A stretch of DNA of 64,000 nucleotides from Bolinopsis microptera. Lineage: Eukaryota; Ctenophora; Tentaculata; Lobata; Bolinopsidae. The notes under the pieces were generated by a model. The model saw only the letters and a list, made by a program, of their open reading frames with translations. It did no database searches and was not told the DNA's origin. Below, piece after piece: positions 50,101 through 62,100 of the stretch. Location of the stretch: contig NC_087072.1 in NCBI RefSeq assembly GCF_026151205.1, positions 20,426,103-20,490,102 of the forward strand, written 5' to 3'. How positions within the stretch are numbered: position 1 is the first letter of the stretch; each line of letters begins with the position of its first letter. A program made the translations under genes and the position numbers.

Positions 50101-53100
50101 TGTGAAGGTGGAAGCACTGACCAAGGATCTCATCTCTCAGAAGATATTCGAGGATATGGAGGATGTTCTCATGTGGGAGGACCTTCCTGATGAGGTGATT
50201 TGTTTACTTAATCACGTGACAATAACATCATTTTCCCTAAGGACTCTTTCCAAAATGTGTAATTCTTATTAACCGGAGAAATAAACAACAAACTAACTCA
50301 ATTCCCTCTTACAGTTGAGCGAAGACGAAATTGGAGTGATCAAAGCTGAGTGTGAAGCTGCTGTCAAAGCTTGCCAGGAGAGAGGAGATCAGGAGACTGC
50401 TGATGCTCTGACTCTCAAACTTAACCTCGTCATCAGACACACTGCTGATCTCGCAGAAAAAGCTAAACTTTCCAGTAAGTTGGCTTTTACAAGCACTTTT
50501 ATATTAGAGTAATTAGCGAGTTAGAGGCTAATAATCTAGACATTTTGTCTTATTTTCTAAATTCCATAAACAAGGCTTGTTTTTCGTCCAACTCCTTGTC
50601 GGCATTTTTATTTCAATGTCTTATTGTGCGTAACCTGCTAATATCTTACTCTCAACTTCTCTCCTTCCACATCAGAGGATATTGGAGATGAAGTTGATGG
50701 AGTAGAGGAGGATATCAAGGTTGAGATGGACTGGGCACATACCACCGAGAAGACAATAGATGATCTTCTGGTGAAGGTGCCAGCCAAGGACCCTCAGGAG
50801 ATCGAGATGAATGTCAGGATCTATGATGTAAGTGCTGTCTTTCTGCATTTCCACCGATTAGTTTTAACTACAGTTTAGTTCTCCCGCTGCAAATAGTTTT
50901 AGCATCCTCGTGCATTTTCCCATTTGCTGATTTCTATCAGAGCTATAATAGAAGCAGAATTGTTTATTATTAATAAGCATGAGCTGTAAGCAAACAAACC
51001 AAACTTTTCTCTGAGTATCTTAGCAAATAATTTCATTGAAACTGAATCTTTTCTTTGATAATATTTATCAGCTGCCACAAGTGAGTTGCTTTACATCTTA
51101 GCTTTCAATGCATTTCATCTTCAAAAATATAACTTAAAAGCTTGTTTTTCTTTTTAATAATTAAAATATCTACAGCTTTTAACAGCCAAATTTAAGCTGC
51201 AGCTGCATCCTTTTGAAGACATTTCAGCATGATTTTCCGCCCTTCATGGAACCTGAAATCGTCGTACATAACGTACGGCGCATTATGCATCCGGCGTGCA
51301 TCCCAAAGAAGCAAGAGTGAAGCATGATTTTGATACGTTTTATGATATCTTCAGATTCAACCTTATCAGGAGATAGCTTCCGAGTTCCCGGGTCACGAGA
51401 TGAAACAGAAGGAGATAGTTGTCTCATGGCAGAACATCAAGGTGAGACAGAATGTACAGTGTACATTGTACTTGTATTATTGTACACTTGCAGCTGTGTA
51501 TATTTAGAGAATTTGATTAATTGCTTTTCCATCGAAATTGTGGCGGTCTTTCAAATCTTATGCTGAGACGGTGAAGTTAGCTCTCAGCTTCTGAGATATC
51601 ATATGCTTTTAATCTTACGCTTATATTTAAACATTTCGCGGAATTTTTGTGGAGTCGCGGGCACGCGTATCTTGATGACCACTTTCCTGCTATCAGTTGA
51701 GTAATATTGAGCTATAATTTACAGCATTTAAACCATCTGCCTCAATAATAATGGACGAATATTCTCGAATATTCTCGACTAATAATGACAGTAGTGTGTT
51801 GACTCCCCTCTCTCTCTCCCTGTTGTGTAGAATGACCCGCGAGTAACTGTAATAGATTGGACTGATGACGGGAGCGACAGTGAGGAGGAGGAGGAAGAGG
51901 TTCTGATTGAGCGTTATAACAGTGTGCATGATGTAGAGTACTTTAGAGTAACTTATTAGAGAGTGTTTTAGAGAGTGTGGCAATTTGAGCATGATCGCTG
52001 AGATACCTGAGCCGAGTTGTTTGAGAGAAAGTAATCAGGATTAAACACTGATTAGTGTTTGTCCTGAGTCATGTTGTACGGGTAACACGATACACCATCA
52101 TTGCTGCTCGGGACTATAGAGCAGTTAGTTCTCACTAGTAAACCCTGTTGTTTGGGCATGTTGTTGTTTGGTAAACAGCTCTAGAGTTGCTTTACTTACA
52201 AAGAGACTGTTATTATCCTGCGTGGTTAGCAATATAAGAATATTTATTAGATATCACGTGACAGAATTTAAATTTCATAGCCAGTCAGTACACTGTATTG
52301 AGTGGCCGTGAAATTTAAATTTTGTTTTATTTATTATTTGATTAAATAAGGCGGATAGTTCTCCGTATCCTACTCCGTGTTTTTTACAGTTGCTATAAAC
52401 GTTGCTTAGGCACAGGGACAAAAGGATTTCGCGGCATGTACGAAATCGCGAAATTTCCCATTCTCCACGACAAATTTTATGTGTAGTTTAATGTATAGCC
52501 TGTTAAATTTCGCGGTATCGCGAAATTTGGCCAAAATAATCGCGAAATCCTTTTGTCCCTGCTTAGGCATAACTTCTGTATCTGCTAAGAGATAGATCAG
52601 TTTCTGTATGATTAACAGAGTCAATAGAAGTAGATATCTGTGTGTTTATCAAAATGCAGTTAACCCTGCAGAGGTGGCCGCCTCTATTAGCAGCTCATAT
52701 CCCACATGGTGCTGTAAACCACTACCACAACTAGATCCTAATCATACCCTCGTTCCAGGACAAGAACCTCAAGTTGGACAAGGACCTAGATCCCGAGATA
52801 TCTGATATGCAAGATATCATGAGGAATATCAAGAAAAAGAAGAACGATCTCTACGATAAGACCACCATCGAGTTTGTTGACGTAAGTTCCTCTTTAGAGC
52901 TACTAGGATGTTTCCACTTGAGATATTAGAAATATGAGATTCAAAATGTATTTTGAAATCTGAAAATTGAACGTTGAATCCACTTCAAGGTGGTCTGTAT
53001 TGCTATCAAAACTTTATTTCTATTTCAGCATGAAATGAAGCCTCTTGAGGTTTGGGTTGACGTAGCACGAAAGAGGGTTGATCAGATCGATGTTGACGGA

Positions 53101-56100
53101 GACCTACCCAAACTCCAGAAAATTATTGCAGAAGTAAACGTAAGTTTCTTATTCTGAGTTAAACTTTTGAGATATGTAGTGATGTAAATACTAGATGTTA
53201 GATACCAGATAATAGATGTTGTCTTATCTAAGATATTATGGTAATAGATAAGTTCTGCCCATACTTCCTCGTGTTATGTTCAAAGTTTTGAAGTGTCATG
53301 TTGTCCTCAAATTATTTTTTCGGCTTGCGATTTATGTTGGTTCAGAACTGTTCTCAAATATTGGACCACAAAAGAATGTCATAAACTGTCCTATTTACAG
53401 ACAGCCTAGCTATGATTGATTGATAAAGGAATGGCAATATAATTATAATGACTTTGGTGATAAAGAAACACATTTAGGATATACGAAGACACTTTCTTTT
53501 TTTTTGAATATTCATTATCAGGTCATAAAAATCAATCATTTAGTTAAGCGTAGTAAAGATAAACACTGCCACTCACACACACACACACACACACTCTACT
53601 TTTTGTTTACTTCGTGCCAACTGTTATTGTTTGTCTGCCTAGTGCTTGTCGTTGTCGGTGTACTTGCCTTTGAAGGAATATGCCACATGTTGAAATTTAC
53701 CCGGATCTGAAACCAGATGTAGGAACTTTAAGTTTAATAATTTCCGAACCTGCTTGCAAATTGCGTTTAGACTAGTACCGTAGCGCCAAAACGTTGTATC
53801 CTCTGATTTAATAAAGTTTATTAATATCAACCTCTAAATTTTTCTCGATAAAACTTATTCGACCCCATCAGTAACTCCTCCTCTGAGTAACTCCTCTTCT
53901 TCAGGTGTTCCTCGAGGACATGAAGGAGAAGGAGAAGGACATGGACCGTCTCAACAGCAAATGGGAGGAGGGAGTTAGCCTGGGTCTCGAGAACCCTGAC
54001 ATTGAGAGAAGGATTGCCAAACTGAACTGTGACTGGGATGAGCTTTGTGACCTGACTGAGAACAAAAGCAACACTGCCAATACCGCCCTGCAGAACATGG
54101 AGGATTACGATGTAAGTTTCAGCTTTAAAGTAGGGTTGGTTGCGCGGTGGAGACTCCTTTGCGTGGATATCGCACGCTTGCTTAATTGTTAATGTTCCCT
54201 GAGTTATGAAGAGATTTTGGATTGTGCCATGATGTGCCCATTTTGGGATGTGCGACTGATTGAGGGTACATTTTAAATCATATTCTTGATAATGATTTAA
54301 ATTATACATTTTTTTGACTTGTTGTGATCGAAATGAATTTTAACAGACCGATTGGATTGATCAGAAGGTATGTCATGAATGCCGGCGGCTCGCTCAATCG
54401 CCCCTCTTTAAATTTTTTGGATAAAATATTCTCAAATAATGCATGATTGATTCAAAAGCTTTTGTGATTAAAAGCTGCTCAGATCAACAAAATCAACAAA
54501 ATCGATTGTATGTGTCCATAATCACCTTCTAATCAAGACTGGTTTTATGATTCCCTTCAGCAAATCAGCACTTCTGCACCTTAGTTTCAGTCATATAACG
54601 ACTGTTTATTTATTTCCAAAAATCCTAAAAATCGCATATTCGCATATCATTTAACTCGTACTTGCCTATTAAATAACAAACCATGATTTGATTTGACACG
54701 TGTTCAACGTGAGCCGCGCGCTTACCTACCCCTATTCAGGCTGCTCTGGAGTCTGTGGACATATGGATAGCTGAAAAGCAGGACGTGTTGAAAGAGTTCG
54801 CTGAGATCCCAATGGATCGTGATAAGCTTGACAGAATGTTGGGTGAACACGAGATGACTATCCGGGATATTGAGGATAGGAAACCTAACATTGAGGCTAT
54901 CCTGGAGAAGGGAGGCTTGATAGTGGAGGCTCTCAAACACCCTGGTTAGTTGGACATTAGTGGAGTGTTTTTGGAGTGTTATTGGATTGTTTTTGTCTCT
55001 GCCTCTATGACGTGCTGAGTATAACTGATGAAAAAAAGTATATGTTAGAGGTATCCGATTATTTCTAAATGAAATCATTGATTACAATGTTGTAACAACG
55101 GGAAGTAGATATGTTACGATATTATAATTAATGATACAAATATTACAAACAACATGACGCACGTACACTGGAAAGTGAGAAGTGAGTAGTAACTGAGTAA
55201 TACCCACCACAGAGACAAAGAAAGCAGCATCTGACAAACTCAACGACCTGGATAAGAACTACATAGAACTGGAGATCAACTGTGCGGCCATCACCAGGAA
55301 ACTGAAAGATGCCCTTGGTGACATGTCCGATCTGGACGATAAACTAAAGGAGGTACGTTGTTTTTGTGATATAGTTAAAGGGTGGTACGTGGGGGGATGG
55401 CAGAGGTGTCTTTTACAATTTTTCAAAATGTTCAATTAATTAAGGTCAGGGGTCGGGAACAATTAAAATGCCTCTACTAAAGTCGTTACAGTACTATTTA
55501 GGGCTTGTGGCTAGAGATTACCCTTAATGTATTCACGAGTATTCGATCTTCCGGTCGGGTTATACTACAAGGCTTACTAGGCTGGTTTGTGGGTGATGTT
55601 TTAGTTGAGAATACCCTGTTCACATTTACATTGTGCTAGTCAGTGTTACTGCTAGTGTTTCGGAGCACTCCAGATACTCAATGATACGATCGCGCTAGGT
55701 GAATAATTGTATCAATTTTACTAATGATTAGCAGCTTTTCTGTAAAATGTAATATAGTATTCGCTACTTTAGTACTTTGTTGTGCTTTTTTAGACCTACC
55801 TGTGAATTGTGGTTATCTTTAAGAACTCTAATGCAACTTTTGTAAGTTGTAACAAATAGTAGTACCACGTGAGGTGGGTGCAATTATTCCGAGTAGAGCT
55901 GACATGGTGATCTACTCATCCCACCATTTTGAGATAGCACCAATGACTCAAACACCACGTGACACGTGTTTGACCACGTGGCTGTAGCCTACCTGATGCA
56001 CTCCGCGGTATACCACACCTTTAATAGTACGATCATAATTTCACTGCTATTGTCCAGCTACCTTTATAACCCACCCCCTGCTCCCCTGTATTGTGCATTA

Positions 56101-59100
56101 AACATTTTGCTCGTGATGAAATGATCGAAATCGTTATGTGTCCCCGGCATATGATCATTATCCCTTTTGCTGCCACTCGAAAACTTAAATCTTTAAATCT
56201 TCCCCCAGCTCCCCTGCTTTTATAGTTCACTGTCACAAATTGCTGTATCATAATAATCTTTCTGAAACACTGCTACTTGAGTCGTAATGTGGCCTTATGT
56301 TCAATGTGTTATTACATCATTCGTTACTTAATGTGTATATACATATAACGTGCTGCTGCGTCATGTTGGACATAATTTGAGATTAATTAATCTAGACGTG
56401 CTGGGGCTTGGTATTATAACTGATTTGTTTCAATTCTCGGGAATCAAATTCCAGTATTGATTCTCATTTCTCACGTCATTTGTTTTGAGGGCTCTGTGTT
56501 TGTAATTTGTATCCGTCTCGCTTTGTTACGGCTACAGTTACGAGATCATTGCTCAGATGTTCTATATTATGTTCATAATTTCCAAGTAAATTATGTTGAA
56601 TAATATGATATATATTTATTATATTCATGACGTTCGAAAATAATTATGTTATCTTTCTACTGTCGTTCACTTGTAGTTGCCCGCTCCGTTCATGAGTTCA
56701 GAGGAGTAACTTAAAGACTTAAGAACTCATTACATAATGTATCATTATATATGTATATATGCAGTCTGCGTTTACATGATTTCGTCAGTTTGGCTTTTAA
56801 TCGACCACAACGAGCAAAATTAGATCAACGATCTTAAATTTGTTATCTTATGGTCATAGAAATGTTAGTTCATTGAAATTTTGTCGGTTAAAAATTCTTG
56901 AGAATTCCCCATTGTCACCCCTTACTGACATTTCAAATCACAAATAACGATGAGTTGTCATATCGATAGTTTGTAAGATTTGCTCTATGTATTACTATGA
57001 GAACGGAGCAAAAATTACATTTCTTCCAAAATTAATCAGTCGAATTTAATAATTGGTCAAGCATGTAGCGTGACAGAATTACACGTTAACCCATGCTAAT
57101 TGATAAACTGATGGACCTGGTCTCCGTCTTGCCTGTCTTCTTATTTAAACAAGGAACTGTCACGGTCAAAAAGAGCAAAAGAATGCTCGCTGGGTAGTAA
57201 CTGCACGCAGTATGCATCACCTGCCCCCGCATCTTGAGCACGCACGTTGTTTGATTATAATTTCTTGTTGAAGTGTAGCGAGATTCTTCGTACGGCTTCC
57301 TTAACCAATTATTTCGAATCAACGGATAGATATTATTTTGCCAGTTGTATACCTTCGTTTTGAGCGCCACCTCATTTTTTGTTCGTTGATCGCTTTTGGT
57401 ACCGCCCGATATGCGTTGATAGTATCAGAGCGTTTTGAGATCGTTGTGTGGGGGAATGAGGGAAAATGAAGAGATTCAGAGAACACACGATGTCAAGAAA
57501 ATGGCACAACTGTTAGAGGAACTGTCGAGTGATACCGACATTGGTACTAACCAAATCAATAGCTCAATTGTCACGAACGATGTGCCGGGTAGAACGTTGC
57601 AGAGCAATTTGGTGACTAGAGCAAATACAATATATTCAATGACACCCAGAGTTATTCGACCAAGACAGAACTCCTTTGTAAAGTTTAAGGAGTTGGACCA
57701 CAATGATTTATTTGTAACGAAGTCCCATGATTCCTACTTTGACGAAAGGGGTGCTAGACTTAAAAAACGGGTGTCATTTAATTTTGAAATTCAGTCGGAC
57801 GACGGGGATACTTGGTCACCTACGGAGAGTAAGGGTGGGTTGAACGATTTTCAGCGAGCTGATTCCACTTTGAAAAGAATAGAAAAGCGATCACAAGTCA
57901 GCAAATCTTTCAAACCAATGCAATCTTTTGATGAATCCATTGAACAGATCGCTTCGCCTGATCAAAAACCTTATATTGTAAAGCCTTTGAAAAGAAAAAT
58001 TTCGTTTGTCTCTTTCGTCAAAAACATTCAAAGGGATAAAAATCGTTGTACTGCCAACTCGTCTTTAAAAGAGTGGAAGAATGGCCCTATCACCACGCGT
58101 CGTAATTCATTCATGAACTTCATCCAAAACCAAAAACCTTCCTCCAGCCGTCCTCCAGTCTGTCCTGCTTCTGCTATTAAAAACCGATCTCTCATCTGCA
58201 GGGATTTTGAGGGCGAGGACTCCCTAAACTCTATCTCTTCTTTCACCACTATGAAGAAACACAACATCAAATCTGATCAGAATTCACCGAACAGACCTCC
58301 TCCTTTGATACAACCCAGACTCAAGCGAAATTCCTCCCGAACATCAGTAACACTTATATTCAATAACCAATATGACAGTCAGTCTTTAAATTCATCATAT
58401 CAAGGATCTAGTTGGAGGAGTTCCAGCTCTTTTTCACGGTCCGACTCGGGTTACACTTCAAATCAGTCCCTCCCTCCGCCTACACCAATCACAGAAACCC
58501 ATCACCACCATCAGCCTTCAACTACTGCCAACCAGCGTCCCAGCATATCCCAAAGTACTGCCACAATAAAACGGCGGCTCTCTCAGATCCCATCCAACCC
58601 CATCTACGAAGATTTCCCCCATGCTCTAGAATCTATCAAGAAAACTAGCAATAGCGATGCTTGTGACCTTGAGAAATTACGTCACCGTACTATGAAATCA
58701 CCGGAAATGATTGATAAGTCCAAGAGGAAGGAGTCTAAGAGCACGCTGATGACGAAAACCAGACGGTTCTCACAGAACGTTTTAGGTCACATTGCCAAGA
58801 AGCCCCGCAAGTCTCAAACCAGGTCCACCAGGTTCATCGGGGTTAACAAATACAGGGCTTTTGAAAATTTGGTAAGTTGCTGACATTACATCATTTAATT
58901 TCGTTTTATCTGTAATATGCACTTACGCATTTTTGAATGTGGCCGGAAACAATATAACCGTGGAATATGATTTAACGGAAATACTGCAAAGTTAATAACA
59001 TGCAGCTCAGTGGATCATTTGGCCTGAAATATTGTTTTTAAAATATGCTCGTGGTTTAAATTACTGGAAGGAAAATACCTGCAGCTAGCATTATGACTGG

Positions 59101-62100
59101 CACCGTGATCTATCGGTCGGTACTTGGGCTGTCCTGTTATAATCTCTTTATCTGAATTTAAAGTTTCAAATTATCGCAATCAAATTAGGTCTCAAATTGC
59201 CCAGCCCCAGGCCCGATAATGGATTATGTTGTCACTTGCTAAGTGATCAATGCCACTATCAAAATATGTATCATTCATGCTATGCATACAATTAAATATA
59301 CCCCCTATGTACCCAGATTACCTCCCTCAGATCATTGTCCCTAGTATACCATCTAATGTGTCCCTCCCTTATCGTGCCCTAAAGTAGATCTGTGTCGCGT
59401 GTGTCGCGTGTGTCGCGTGTGTCGCGTGCTGTCTGCCGACCCGTCTGTCAGACCTCCGTCCGTGTTTCACCTTTCTTCACCCTTGTTTTTGTGTCGCTAC
59501 TACACAATATACACGTTATAATATTCTGTCATGAAAATAGGAAACATTTCCGTTACCCCTCGAACAGCCGGTGCTATCAGTTCTAGCTCGGATAGGGCGA
59601 TGATTTGCGACACCTGTGTCATATACTGTTACATCCCTCGTCTATTGGTACGTGTACATAACGTCACTGCTTTGTGTTTAACATTGTTTATCAAATTCCT
59701 TTGTGCCCTTTTTTGTTCGATTAAAATTAGCTGTTGCGATAACATTTTAAAATAAAACGACTTTTTAAACTTCGATGTTATCTAATATCTAATTTTCTGT
59801 ATCTTTTTTCAATCTGAAAATTTGGGCTTGACATAAGAAAAGTTGGCACATTTTTTGTTCTGTTATTGACGTCATGGAATTAAACTTGAATTAAACATCA
59901 AACCCGTCATGGGTATTGGGTATTTACCTAAAATAATTGCCAATTAATGAACCCATAACACTATCACCAACATAGCAAGAAATTTCATACTCCTTTTTCT
60001 TTAGAAATGTAGCTCGTTATTCTGCATCGCCCAATGGTAACGATCTGATATAATTGAGTACGGTTAATATCCTATGAAGGGGGCTGAGCATTCTCATAAC
60101 TTCGATTTAAGTGATAATTTCGTGTGAGGTCGGTTTTTAGATTTTAGAATGTCCTTACACTTCATAGTTTCTTATAAATTGATGCGTTAACTTTAATAAG
60201 CACAACCTGTTCGCCCACTTGACGTTTGGTGGTTACACTAACCACCTTTATCGCGGATGACCGAGGTCAGAATATTCTAAAAAGACATGATAAACCGACC
60301 ACCTGTTTGTTCGTATGGAAAATCTGGAGACCATTCTTCAGTTTGACCATCCAGACCTAGCCATCGTTTATCTTCGCTTGATTCCTATTTCAATCCTGCG
60401 GTTGCTGCCGTCGAAGTTCGTTCGATGGAGCCGTTGAAACGTTCTATTTCTATAGATTTGTTGATCGATTCTCGGGCTAGTCACAATTCTCTGGATAGCG
60501 GATACACCTCGGACACTTACCTGTTTTCTCCGGACACTTATCCAGATGTAACCTCTGACCGTAGTCTCACAACAACACTTTCCAATTGTAGTATCAGACC
60601 AGGAATCAAGTTTTCTCCCTCTCTGTTGGGTCGCTGTGTAGATAAACCAGTAGATACCCTCTCACGTGACACATCACGTGACACATCACCTACAGTTTCA
60701 GATAACACTACTCTCACTGAACCCTCCACTACAAACACTACTCCAGATCCTGCTGATGCTAGTTTAGATCCGATCAGCCTATATAGTCTTGAAGCTAAAG
60801 ATGTTTGCTTTTCCGTTCCTGTTCAGAAAGATGACGATAGTCCTGTTGAGACCGGGAAATTTTCGATTGATTCAACTTTTAATGCTGCTTCTTCAAGATC
60901 TTTAAGAGTATCGGTATCATCCCAAAACACTAAAAAGTTTTCAAACCTTGCTAATAAGTTTGAATCTTGTAGTACCCAAGATAAATTAGAGTTTGTTTCT
61001 TACTATGTCGCTACTAATGAACAACGTATAAAGAAGAGATCCATCGCCGAGAAGAGAGCCATCGCTGAAAAGGTTAAATGTGAAAAGGATGAAGTGATTG
61101 TTATGACTATTCCTAAAAAGATTTTTGGGGGAATTTCTGACAAACTAACTTATACCAAACCACTTTCCAAACTTATTGTCAGAATTGAGACCCCAACGTA
61201 TAACCTCGGTCTAAAACCTTATAGACGAAAGCATATGGAGCCTGATTCTTATAGAAGTAATCACGAAGAGCCTGATTCATGCAGTTTAAAGAAAATGCTG
61301 GAGTATGACGAAATCAGTTCACCTATGGTTTCAGACCGTGATAATGGTGAAAATGATAATGATAGCATGTGTAAAGAATATCAGCAACCTACCTCCCTCT
61401 TACTAGACTTCCACTCTTCGTTAGAATCCGTCTGTATTGAGAACTTTTTACTTCAGGGCTCTGAAAACATCTCAGATAAACTAAAAGTCGAGAAGACCCT
61501 GCACTTAAGTGAATGGGGCAGATGGAGAAAGAAATCGATAGATCTTCCAGAGGTTTTTCGTCAACGCAGACCAAATCCGTTGTCCTCTAGATATCTCGGA
61601 AGGGAGATCTCATCCACTACTCATCTCGAAAAACATCCTTGTAAGCTGTTTTTGTCTAAAAGAGAAGAACAAGAGGAGGAAGAAAGTCCTCTTTTGGGGA
61701 GTGCTTCTTATTCTCAACCTGTTTCTCTAGTTTCCGAATCCGTCTCTCCTGTGAAACAAAATTCTAAGAAGAAGAAGATGAAAAAGCGATAACCAATCGA
61801 TACTAGGTTTCTTGGGTTCAACCCACTCTCGTATCTTAAGCACATGGTAATTGGTAGTTCTAACTCCTGTTTTTCACCTCAGTCATTTCATTTTTACGTT
61901 TTGTTGGGTTTTAAGCACACTCCCACTAACTTTATTATTAAATGCGTGATCTGATTTCAGGTGTGGGTGAGCTGAAAGTATGTGATTTGCTTCATGAAAA
62001 TTAAAATTGATGGTACCGGAAAAGTTAATAAAATGCTGTGCATTCTTACAATTATATGAGAGGATACAACTTAGTGATCCTGGCCCAATTTACTGGCTGC

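Noticed and set aside
59392-59586. VSR-repeat ORF
   Set aside because: Created by the GTGTCGCGT tandem repeat.
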